From Methylotenera_A sp031381645 (GTDB taxonomy: Bacteria; Pseudomonadota; Gammaproteobacteria; Burkholderiales; Methylophilaceae): 6,736 bases of DNA. Location: assembly GCA_031381645.1 (NCBI GenBank), contig JANMYB010000080.1, positions 1 through 6,736 of the forward strand. The letters run 5' to 3'. Numbering within the stretch: the first letter of the stretch is position 1; the number at the start of each line of letters is the position of its first letter. Below are positions 1 to 6,597 of the stretch, piece by piece. The position numbers were made by a program, and so were the translations under genes. The notes beneath the pieces are model-generated. The model saw nothing but the letters and a program-made list of their open reading frames with translations, did no database searches and was not told where the DNA came from.

Positions 1-1
1 C

Positions 2-3000
2 AAGGGTAAAGGTGGACGTTTCCGTCAAAACTTGCTTGGTAAGCGTGTGGATTACTCAGGCCGTTCAGTCATCGTGGTTGGCCCGCAATTGAAACTGCAT
101 CAGTGCGGTTTACCTAAAAAAATGGCCTTGGAATTGTTCAAGCCTTTCATTTTCCACAAGTTGGAAGTGTTAGGTTTAGCAACAACTATTAAAGCAGCGA
201 AGAAGAAAGTGGAAGAAGAAGGACCAGAAGTTTGGGACATCTTGGAAGACGTGATTCGTGAGCATCCGGTGCTATTGAACCGTGCGCCAACCTTGCACCG
301 TTTAGGTATCCAAGCGTTTGAGCCTATCTTGATTGAAGGTAAAGCTATTCAATTGCATCCACTCGTTTGCGCGGCATTCAACGCCGACTTTGATGGTGAC
401 CAAATGGCTGTTCACGTTCCATTGTCGCTAGAAGCGCAAATGGAAGCCCGTACTTTAATGTTGGCTTCAAACAATGTGTTGTCACCAGCAAACGGCGAGC
501 CGATTATTGTGCCTTCACAAGATATCGTGTTGGGTCTTTACTACATGACGCGCGACAAAGTAGCTGCGCGTGGTGAAGGTATGCGTTTTGCCGATGTAAA
601 AGAAGTACAACGCGTATTCGACCAAAACTTAATTGATTTGCATGCAAAAGTGACTGTGCGAATTAAAGAATTTGAAATCGATTTCGAAGGCAATAAAACT
701 GAGAAAACGATTCGTCACGAAACAACGGTCGGCCGTGCTTTGCTTTCAGAAATTCTGCCAGCAGGCCTGCCGTTTAGCTTGATTGATAAAGCCTTGAAAA
801 AGAAAGAGATTTCAAAGCTTATTAACGCCAGTTTCCGTAAAGTGGGCATTCGTGAAACAGTTATTTTTGCCGATAAACTGATGTACACAGGCTATACCTA
901 CGCGACTAAAGCGGGTATTTCAATTTCTATTAACGACATGTTAGTTCCGCCAGAAAAAGAAGCGTTGTTGGGTGCGGCGGAGGCAGAGGTGAAAGAAATT
1001 GAAGATCAATACGTATCTGGTTTAGTGACACAAGGCGAGCGTTATAATAAGGTAGTGGATATCTGGGGTCGCGCAGGCGATAAAGTGGCGGATGCCATGA
1101 TGAAACAATTGCGCGAAGAGTCTGTGTTGGATGCCGATGGCAAACCAGCTAAAGACAAAGACGGCAAAGTCTTAAAACAAGAGTCGTTTAATGCGATTTA
1201 CATGATGGCAGACTCTGGTGCGCGGGGTTCTGCAGCTCAAGTACGTCAATTGGCAGGTATGCGTGGTTTGATGGCGAAACCAGATGGCTCGATTATTGAA
1301 ACGCCAATTACTGCGAATTTCCGCGATGGTTTGAATGTGTTGCAGTACTTTATTTCAACCCACGGCGCGCGTAAAGGTTTGGCTGATACTGCGTTAAAAA
1401 CCGCTAACTCGGGCTATTTAACGCGTCGTTTGGTTGATGTAACGCAAGATTTGGTTGTAACCGAGCTTGATTGCGGCACGACAGATGGCTTAGTGACTAA
1501 GGCGCTAGTTAAAGGTGGTGAAGTGGTTGAGCCATTGCATGACCGTATTTTAGGGCGCACTACAGCACTAGACGTAATTCATCCTGAAACGCAAGAAATT
1601 GTGTATCCAGCAGGCACATTGTTGGGTGAAGATGAAGTGGAAAAAATCGATGCACTTGGCGTGGATGAAGTGAAGGTGCGTACTGCGCTGACTTGCGATA
1701 CCCGCTACGGCATTTGTGCGAATTGTTATGGTCGTGACCTTGGCCGTGGCAAATTGATTAGTATGGGCGAAGCGGTTGGTGTAATTGCGGCACAATCGAT
1801 TGGTGAGCCTGGTACACAGCTAACCATGCGTACTTTCCACATTGGTGGTGCGGTATCGCGTGCGGCTTCAGTTTCACAAGTAGAAAGCAAATCAAATGGT
1901 GTATTGAGCTTTACTTCTACAATGAGATATGTGACCAATAATCGTAAAGAGCAAATTGTAATTTCGCGTAATGGCGAAGTGATTATTGCCGATGACAATG
2001 GTCGTGAGCGTGAGCGTCATAAAGTGCCTTACGGCGCGACATTGACAGTTATGGATGGAAAAATAGTTAAGGCTGGTCAAGCGCTTGCTACGTGGGATCC
2101 TCACACCCGTCCAATCATTACTGAATACGCGGGTTTCATAAAGTTTGAAAACGTGGAAGAAGGTATTACTGTTGCGAAGCAAATCGATGACGTGACAGGT
2201 TTGTCCTCACTTGTGGTGATTGATCCTAAACAACGTGCTGGTCAAACTAAAGGTTTGCGCCCGCAAGTGAAATTGTTAGATGCAAGTGGCAACGAAGTAA
2301 AAATTGCAGGTGGCGATCAATCAGTGAATGTAACGTTCCAATTGGGTTGCATTATTACCGTGAAAGATGGTCAAGAGGTGGGCGTAGGTGAAGTGATTGC
2401 GCGTATTCCACAAGAGTCGTCCAAAACCCGCGATATTACAGGTGGTCTGCCGCGTGTAGCCGAGCTATTCGAAGCACGTTCACCCAAAGACGCTGGTATG
2501 TTGGCAGAGAGCACAGGCACGGTTTCATTCGGTAAAGATACTAAAGGCAAACAGCGCTTGGTGATTACCGATTTAGACGGCGTTGCGAGCGAGTTCTTGA
2601 TTCCTAAAGATAAGCACGTGACGGCGCATGATGGTCAAGTGGTGACTAAAGGTGAGACGATTGTTGACGGCCCAGCAGATCCGCAGGATATTTTACGCTT
2701 GCAAGGTCGCGAAGCGCTTGCGCGTTATGTGATTGACGAAGTGCAAGACGTGTATCGTTTGCAAGGTGTTAAAATTAACGACAAACATATTGAAGTGATT
2801 GTGCGTCAAATGTTGCGTCGCGTTCGTGTAACAGATGCGGGTGAAACAGGCTTCATTATGGGCGAACAAGTGGAGCGCGCAGATTTACTGGCGCAAAACG
2901 AAGAAGCGATTGCGCAAGATAAGCGTCCAGCTGAGTTTGAATACGTGTTGCTGGGTATTACTAAAGCGTCATTGTCAACAGATTCGTTTATTTCAGCAGC

Positions 3001-3295
3001 CTCTTTCCAAGAAACTACACGCGTGTTGACTGAGGCGGCGATTTTAGGCAAACGTGACGAGTTGCGTGGCTTGAAAGAAAACGTCATTGTTGGGCGCTTG
3101 ATTCCTGCAGGTACGGGTTTAGCCTATCACGAAGCACGTAAACGTGCGGCGATTGCAGCATTGGCGCCATCAACACCTTCAGCTCAAGTGGCTGCTGCCG
3201 AAGCATTATTTGCGGAAGGTGAAACAGATGTTGTAGTTGATGTGACCGAGGTGGCGACGGCTGAAGTAAGCGTTGTAGAAACGCCTGCTGAGTAA
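2..3295 (+). CDS. rpoC: DNA-directed RNA polymerase subunit beta' (5'-truncated by window edge)
   Basis: This is the largest catalytic subunit of RNA polymerase. The open frame runs in from the window edge (first full codon at 2); the TTG at 32 is internal, not a start. Aligning the catalytic NADFDGDQMA motif (Asp codons at 386, 392, 398; Mg2+-binding) with E. coli D460/D462/D464 puts the first codon near residue 332, so about 1,097 of roughly 1,428 residues are present. In order one sees the KRVDYSGRSV region, the active-site loop, the bridge-helix region (about 1276-1440), the second zinc site (Cys codons at 1472, 1694, 1715, 1724), and the trigger loop with MRTFH (1826-1840). Next comes the SI3 insertion typical of proteobacteria (about 1859-2420), then ITGGLPRVAELFEAR and a Val/Ala/Glu-rich acidic tail. 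The stop is TAA at 3293. All expected catalytic and metal ligands are intact. The frame is continuous, with no sign of transfer. rpoB is expected just upstream, outside the window. Confidence 0.99.
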   Translation, partial: KGKGGRFRQNLLGKRVDYSGRSVIVVGPQLKLHQCGLPKKMALELFKPFIFHKLEVLGLATTIKAAKKKVEEEGPEVWDILEDVIREHPVLLNRAPTLHRLGIQAFEPILIEGKAIQLHPLVCAAFNADFDGDQMAVHVPLSLEAQMEARTLMLASNNVLSPANGEPIIVPSQDIVLGLYYMTRDKVAARGEGMRFADVKEVQRVFDQNLIDLHAKVTVRIKEFEIDFEGNKTEKTIRHETTVGRALLSEILPAGLPFSLIDKALKKKEISKLINASFRKVGIRETVIFADKLMYTGYTYATKAGISISINDMLVPPEKEALLGAAEAEVKEIEDQYVSGLVTQGERYNKVVDIWGRAGDKVADAMMKQLREESVLDADGKPAKDKDGKVLKQESFNAIYMMADSGARGSAAQVRQLAGMRGLMAKPDGSIIETPITANFRDGLNVLQYFISTHGARKGLADTALKTANSGYLTRRLVDVTQDLVVTELDCGTTDGLVTKALVKGGEVVEPLHDRILGRTTALDVIHPETQEIVYPAGTLLGEDEVEKIDALGVDEVKVRTALTCDTRYGICANCYGRDLGRGKLISMGEAVGVIAAQSIGEPGTQLTMRTFHIGGAVSRAASVSQVESKSNGVLSFTSTMRYVTNNRKEQIVISRNGEVIIADDNGRERERHKVPYGATLTVMDGKIVKAGQALATWDPHTRPIITEYAGFIKFENVEEGITVAKQIDDVTGLSSLVVIDPKQRAGQTKGLRPQVKLLDASGNEVKIAGGDQSVNVTFQLGCIITVKDGQEVGVGEVIARIPQESSKTRDITGGLPRVAELFEARSPKDAGMLAESTGTVSFGKDTKGKQRLVITDLDGVASEFLIPKDKHVTAHDGQVVTKGETIVDGPADPQDILRLQGREALARYVIDEVQDVYRLQGVKINDKHIEVIVRQMLRRVRVTDAGETGFIMGEQVERADLLAQNEEAIAQDKRPAEFEYVLLGITKASLSTDSFISAASFQETTRVLTEAAILGKRDELRGLKENVIVGRLIPAGTGLAYHEARKRAAIAALAPSTPSAQVAAAEALFAEGETDVVVDVTEVATAEVSVVETPAE

Positions 3296-3334
3296 GTTAT
3301 TTATCGTTGGCAGTGGGTTGAGATAATTTTTGTC

Positions 3335-3363
3335 TTGACACATTGACCCGCGCTAAATAGAAT
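3335..3363 (+). promoter_or_regulatory. Strong sigma70-type promoter for the str operon
   Basis: A perfect -35 hexamer TTGACA (3335-3340) is followed after exactly 17 bp by TAGAAT (3358-3363), one mismatch from the -10 consensus. The tract just upstream of the -35 (3321-3333) is A/T-rich and could act as an UP element. Transcription would start near 3370, giving an rpsL leader of about 80 nt. The stretch after the -10, GCTTGG, is fairly G/C-rich, which would be compatible with stringent (ppGpp/DksA) control; that part is inference. Confidence 0.85.
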
Positions 3364-3383
3364 GCTTGGTTTTTCAGAATAGC

Positions 3384-3401
3384 CTTATTATCATCAATAA
3401 G
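3384..3401 (+). other. Small AU-rich hairpin in the rpsL leader
   Basis: CTTATT (3384-3389) and AATAAG (3396-3401) are perfect inverted arms around a 6-nt loop in the predicted 5' leader. Five T's follow at 3409-3413, but they lie 7 nt past the stem. With six mostly A-U pairs it is too weak to call a terminator or attenuator. It may be incidental. Confidence 0.3.
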
Positions 3402-3436
3402 AGCATAATTTTTAGTGAAGCAATATCAATTTTTGT

Positions 3437-3441
3437 AGAGG
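3437..3441 (+). promoter_or_regulatory. Ribosome binding site of rpsL
   Basis: AGAGG lies 9 nt before the ATG at 3451, a normal Shine-Dalgarno position. Confidence 0.7.
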
Positions 3442-3450
3442 TTATAGGCA

Positions 3451-3834
3451 ATGCCAACCATCAACCAGTTAATTCGTAAGCCACGCGCAAAAGTGGTCAC
3501 CAAAAGCAAAGTGCCTGCGCTTGAAGCTTGTCCACAAAAGCGCGGCGTTTGTACGCGTGTTTACACAACAACGCCTAAAAAGCCCAACTCTGCGTTACGT
3601 AAAGTAGCAAAAGTACGCTTAACTAATGGCTATGAAGTGATTAGCTATATTGGCGGCGAAGGCCATAACCTGCAAGAGCATAGTGTTGTGCTATTGCGCG
3701 GCGGTCGTGTAAAAGATTTGCCAGGCGTGCGTTACCATATGGTGCGTGGTAGCTTGGATACAGCGGGCGTAAAAGATCGTAAACAATCACGTTCTAAATA
3801 CGGTGCTAAACGCCCTAAAGAAGCTAAAAAATAA
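3451..3834 (+). CDS. rpsL: 30S ribosomal protein S12
   Basis: S12 sits at the decoding centre of the 30S subunit, where it contacts the A-site and helps set decoding accuracy; it is the classical streptomycin target. The 127-residue product begins MPTINQLIRKPR and carries TTPKKPNSALRK at 40-51 and GGRVKDLPGVRY at 84-95. Lys43 and Lys88, whose substitution gives streptomycin resistance in other bacteria, are both wild type, so the sequence predicts a sensitive allele. Asp89 lies in the context methylthiolated by RimO where that enzyme exists. The C-terminus is Lys-rich, as usual for the family. The ATG is preceded by AGAGG, and the length fits the 123-127 aa family size. It is the first gene of the str operon, 155 nt after rpoC and directly downstream of the promoter at 3335-3363. 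Confidence 0.99.
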   Translation: MPTINQLIRKPRAKVVTKSKVPALEACPQKRGVCTRVYTTTPKKPNSALRKVAKVRLTNGYEVISYIGGEGHNLQEHSVVLLRGGRVKDLPGVRYHMVRGSLDTAGVKDRKQSRSKYGAKRPKEAKK

Positions 3835-3866
3835 ATACTAGTATTGAAAGCGGCTGTCCAAAGGCC

Positions 3867-3888
3867 TTGCTAATGTCGTTGCTAGCAA
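3867..3888 (+). other. Stem-loop upstream of rpsG
   Basis: TTGCTA (3867-3872) pairs with TAGCAA (3883-3888) around a 10-nt loop. The right arm can alternatively join the self-complementary TTGCTAGCAA at 3879-3888, so two competing small structures are possible. This is the best dyad in the rpsL-rpsG gap and a candidate element of S7 control. Confidence 0.35.
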
Positions 3889-3915
3889 AACATAACTGAA
3901 AATAGAGAGTGAAGA

Positions 3916-3921
3916 AAAGAG
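3916..3921 (+). promoter_or_regulatory. Weak ribosome binding site of rpsG
   Basis: The best Shine-Dalgarno candidate is AAAGAG, ending 6 nt before the ATG at 3928, inside a purine-rich run (3904-3921). The match to AAGGAG is modest. That would suit translation partly coupled to rpsL or subject to control, but this is inference. Confidence 0.45.
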
Positions 3922-3927
3922 TAAAGT

Positions 3928-4398
3928 ATGCCAAGACGTAGAGAAGTCCCCAAACGCAACATTTTGCCAGATCCAAAATTTGGTAGCCAAGAGGTTTCTA
4001 AATTTGTAAACGTGCTGATGACAGGCGGTAAAAAGTCAGTGGCAGAGCGTATTTTATACGGTGCGTTTGATCAAGTCGTCGCTAAGACCAGTAAGGACGC
4101 AATAGAGGTGTTTACGCTAGCGTTAACAAACTTGCGTCCGTTGGTGGAAGTTAAAAGCCGCCGCGTCGGTGGTGCAAACTACCAAGTGCCAGTTGAGGTG
4201 CGCCCAAGCCGTCGTAGCGCTTTGGCGATGCGTTGGTTGCGCGATGCTGCGCGCAAACGTGGTGAGAAATCAATGGGTTTGCGCTTAGCGGCTGAATTGA
4301 TTGAAGCTTCTGAAGGCCGTGGTTCAGCGATGAAAAAACGTGAAGAAGTGCATCGTATGGCGGAAGCGAACAAGGCGTTCTCGCATTTCCGTTTCTAG
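3928..4398 (+). CDS. rpsG: 30S ribosomal protein S7
   Basis: S7 is a primary 16S rRNA-binding protein that nucleates assembly of the 30S head and lies near the E-site and mRNA exit. The product has 156 residues, the usual bacterial short-form length. It begins MPRRREVPKRNILPDPKFGS and contains VKSRRVGGANYQVPVEVRP (roughly 75-93, the beta-hairpin region) and ALAMRWLRDAARKRG. It ends EEVHRMAEANKAFSHFRF, all characteristic of S7. The ATG start is fixed by the conserved PRRR N-terminus, and the stop is TAG. It lies 93 nt after rpsL and 71 nt before fusA. In E. coli S7 is the translational repressor of this operon; the same role here is plausible but not shown. Confidence 0.99.
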   Translation: MPRRREVPKRNILPDPKFGSQEVSKFVNVLMTGGKKSVAERILYGAFDQVVAKTSKDAIEVFTLALTNLRPLVEVKSRRVGGANYQVPVEVRPSRRSALAMRWLRDAARKRGEKSMGLRLAAELIEASEGRGSAMKKREEVHRMAEANKAFSHFRF

Positions 4399-4421
4399 AA
4401 TATGTAAAGTTTTGGTTTCAT

Positions 4422-4438
4422 CGCTCTTTAAGAATTTA
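4422..4438 (+). promoter_or_regulatory. boxA-like antitermination element upstream of fusA
   Basis: The sequence CGCTCTTTAAGAATTTA matches the boxA of E. coli rRNA leaders (TGCTCTTTAACAATTTA, recalled from memory) at 15 of 17 positions, including the whole core GCTCTTTAA (4423-4431). In RNA, boxA binds NusB with S10 (NusE), which helps assemble the antitermination complex; in E. coli a boxA in the suhB leader also acts in regulation. The element lies in the untranslated rpsG-fusA gap, ending about 31 nt before the fusA GTG. The resemblance is seen directly. Function is inferred. Confidence 0.5.
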
Positions 4439-4455
4439 AGATTGAATTGACAAGC

Positions 4456-4460
4456 AAAGG
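4456..4460 (+). promoter_or_regulatory. Ribosome binding site that supports the GTG start of fusA
   Basis: AAAGG lies 9 nt before the GTG at 4470. An in-frame TAA at 4461-4463 rules out any start further upstream, so site and stop together fix GTG as the start. Confidence 0.7.
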
Positions 4461-4469
4461 TAAAGTATC

Positions 4470-6560
4470 GTGGCTCGTAAAACCCCTATTGAACGCTACC
4501 GTAACATTGGTATTTCTGCACATATTGACGCTGGTAAAACAACGACAACAGAACGTATTCTTTTTTACACAGGCGTCAACCATAAAATTGGTGAAGTGCA
4601 TGATGGCGCAGCCACCATGGATTGGATGGAGCAAGAGCAAGAGCGTGGTATTACTATTACCTCTGCGGCGACTACGTGCTTTTGGTCAGGCATGGCTAAA
4701 CAATTCGATCAACACCGTATCAACATTATTGATACCCCAGGCCACGTAGACTTTACCATTGAAGTAGAGCGCTCAATGCGTGTGCTTGATGGCGCATGTA
4801 TGGTGTACTGTGCAGTGGGTGGTGTGCAGCCCCAATCTGAAACAGTTTGGCGCCAAGCCAACAAATACAAAGTACCGCGTCTAGCGTTCGTCAACAAGAT
4901 GGACCGTGCGGGCGCTAACTTCTTCAAAGTGTACGATCAAATGCGTGCACGTCTCAAAGCTAATCCAATTCCGTTACAGGTTCCAATCGGTGCTGAAGAG
5001 AAATTCGAAGGCGTTGTCGACTTAATTAAGATGAAAGCTATTTATTGGGATGATGCATCTCAAGGCATGAAATTTGATTACCGCGAAATTCCAGCAGACT
5101 TAAAAGCTGAATGCGACAAATGGCGCGAAAATATGGTGGAAGCTGCGGCTGAAGCCAATGAAGAGCTGATGAATAAATACCTTGAAGAAGGTAGCTTGTC
5201 AGAAGATGAGATTTTGGCAGGCTTGCGTATTCGTACCATTGCTTTCGAAATCGTGCCTATGGTCTGCGGTTCAGCCTTTAAGAATAAAGGTGTGCAAGCC
5301 ATGCTGGACAAGGTCATTGAGCTGATGCCGGCACCAACCGACATTCCACCAACGCGCGCAGAAGATGAACATGGCAAAGAGATTTTCCTAAAAGCTTCTG
5401 ATGACGAAAAATTCTCAGCTTTAGCGTTCAAAATTATGACCGACCCATTTGTGGGTCAGTTGATTTTCTTTCGCGTTTATTCTGGCGTGGTGAATGCAGG
5501 TGATACTGTTTACAACCCAATCAAAGGTAAAAAAGAACGTATTGGCCGTATTGTGCAAATGCACGCCAATACGCGTGAGCCCCTTGAAGAGGTGCGTGCG
5601 GGCGATATTGCAGCTGCGGTTGGTTTAAAAGAAGCGACCACTGGCGACACCTTGTGTGGCTTAAACCACGAAGTGATTTTAGAGCGCATGATATTTCCAG
5701 AACCAGTGATTCATGTGGCGGTTGAGCCAAAAACTAAGGTTGACCAAGAAAAAATGGGTATTGCGCTAAACCGTTTAGCGCAGGAAGACCCATCATTCCG
5801 CGTAAAAACTGATGAAGAAACCAACCAAACCATTATTTCTGGTATGGGTGAGTTGCACCTTGAGATTTTGGTGGATCGTATGAAGCGTGAATTTGGCGTA
5901 GAAGCCAATGTAGGCGCGCCACAAGTGGCTTACCGCGAGGCGATTAAGAAGAAAGTTGAAGTTGAAGGTAAGTTTGTTAAGCAATCTGGCGGTAAAGGTC
6001 AATACGGCCATGTTTGGTTGATTATGGAGCCGAATGAGCCAGGTAAAGGTTTTGAATTTATCGATGCGATTAAAGGCGGTACCGTGCCACGCGAGTTCAT
6101 TCCTGCGGTTGAAAAAGGTTTGCGCGAAACTATTCCATCTGGGGTGTTAGCGGGCTTTCCAGTGGTTGATGTAAAAGTGACCTTGTTTGACGGTTCATAC
6201 CACGATGTTGACTCGAACGAAAATGCCTTTAAAATGGCCGCTTCAATCGGTTTTAAAGATGGTATGCGTAAGGCAGATCCAGTTTTGCTTGAGCCAATGA
6301 TGGCGGTAGAGGTGGAAACGCCAGAAGACTACATGGGCGATGTGATGGGTGATTTATCATCACGCCGCGGTATGATTCAAGGCATGGAAGATAACGCTTC
6401 AGGTAAAGTGATTCGTGCAGAAGTGCCGTTGGCCGAGATGTTTGGTTATTCAACGACCGTGCGTTCGTTGTCACAAGGTCGCGCAAGTTACAGCATGGAA
6501 TTCAAGCATTACACGGAAGCACCAAGAAACGTGGCGGAAGCCATTATGAACAAGAAATAA
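4470..6560 (+). CDS. fusA: Elongation factor G (translocase GTPase)
   Basis: EF-G drives GTP-dependent translocation of tRNA and mRNA and, with RRF, ribosome recycling in the cytoplasm. The 696-residue product is close to the E. coli 704. It starts with GTG (read as Met), giving MARKTPIERYRNIGIS; the next in-frame Met lies beyond the P-loop and cannot be the start. G motifs are complete: G1 AHIDAGKT (17-24), switch I RGITIT (59-64), G3 DTPGH (88-92, with catalytic His92), G4 NKMD (142-145), and G5 GSA (267-269) followed by FKNKG. Domain II has DPFVGQLIFFRVYSG. Domain III begins near FPEPVIHVAVEPK. Domain IV has QSGGKGQYGHV (from 505) and the tip loop GSYHDVDSNE with His578. Domain V ends GRASYSMEF. 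All these features fit the canonical translocating EF-G. It ends with TAA, 37 nt before tuf. Confidence 0.99.
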   Translation: MARKTPIERYRNIGISAHIDAGKTTTTERILFYTGVNHKIGEVHDGAATMDWMEQEQERGITITSAATTCFWSGMAKQFDQHRINIIDTPGHVDFTIEVERSMRVLDGACMVYCAVGGVQPQSETVWRQANKYKVPRLAFVNKMDRAGANFFKVYDQMRARLKANPIPLQVPIGAEEKFEGVVDLIKMKAIYWDDASQGMKFDYREIPADLKAECDKWRENMVEAAAEANEELMNKYLEEGSLSEDEILAGLRIRTIAFEIVPMVCGSAFKNKGVQAMLDKVIELMPAPTDIPPTRAEDEHGKEIFLKASDDEKFSALAFKIMTDPFVGQLIFFRVYSGVVNAGDTVYNPIKGKKERIGRIVQMHANTREPLEEVRAGDIAAAVGLKEATTGDTLCGLNHEVILERMIFPEPVIHVAVEPKTKVDQEKMGIALNRLAQEDPSFRVKTDEETNQTIISGMGELHLEILVDRMKREFGVEANVGAPQVAYREAIKKKVEVEGKFVKQSGGKGQYGHVWLIMEPNEPGKGFEFIDAIKGGTVPREFIPAVEKGLRETIPSGVLAGFPVVDVKVTLFDGSYHDVDSNENAFKMAASIGFKDGMRKADPVLLEPMMAVEVETPEDYMGDVMGDLSSRRGMIQGMEDNASGKVIRAEVPLAEMFGYSTTVRSLSQGRASYSMEFKHYTEAPRNVAEAIMNKK

Positions 6561-6583
6561 TTGATTCTTAATATATTGAATAT

Positions 6584-6589
6584 AAAGGA
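6584..6589 (+). promoter_or_regulatory. Ribosome binding site of tuf
   Basis: AAAGGA lies 8 nt before the ATG at 6598. It is the strongest Shine-Dalgarno match in the window, as expected for one of the most heavily translated genes. The 37-nt AT-rich gap from fusA shows no convincing promoter or terminator. Confidence 0.75.
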
Positions 6590-6597
6590 AAACTGAA

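Larger units (their letters stand above)
3835..3927 (+). promoter_or_regulatory. rpsL-rpsG intercistronic region, possible S7 regulatory site
   Basis: In E. coli the gap between these two genes is nearly the same length (just under 100 nt) and folds into the S7 target that controls translation of rpsG. The 93-nt gap here holds a 12-bp palindrome at its start, a GGC/GCC pairing (3852-3854 with 3864-3866) and a 6-bp stem-loop at 3867-3888. I could not show that these fold like the 16S rRNA S7 site. Function is inferred from position only. Confidence 0.35.

Noticed and set aside
32..34. TTG at 32 as the start of rpoC
   Set aside because: The frame is open and conserved upstream to the window edge (KGKGGRFRQN precedes it), so it is an internal Leu codon.
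3301..3334. Intrinsic terminator after rpoC
   Set aside because: The stem is only 5 bp and A/T-rich with a 16-nt loop. Kept only as an observation on likely read-through.
3343..3348. Second -35-like hexamer TTGACC overlapping the promoter spacer
   Set aside because: At 17 bp its -10 would be TTGGTT, a poor match; the TTGACA/TAGAAT pair is clearly better.
4447..4452. TTGACA as a -35 box of a separate fusA promoter
   Set aside because: No -10-like hexamer lies 16-18 bp downstream; that region is already the GTG start and coding sequence.
4447..4749. 100-codon + strand frame overlapping the start of fusA
   Set aside because: It runs out of frame through the conserved G domain of EF-G and its translation resembles no family I know.
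5271..5290. CTTTAAGAAT inside fusA resembling part of the boxA-like site
   Set aside because: It encodes the conserved SAFKNKG motif, lacks the GCTCTTT core, and is explained by coding constraint.
5078..5431. Antisense open frame of 117 codons within fusA
   Set aside because: It lies wholly opposite conserved EF-G coding sequence, has no recognisable domain, and is typical of a shadow frame. The same holds for the other antisense and alternative-frame stretches in rpoC, rpsG and fusA.
6561..6597. Promoter or terminator in the fusA-tuf gap
   Set aside because: The gap is AT-rich with an AATATATT palindrome, but no paired -35/-10 or stem with T run could be found.
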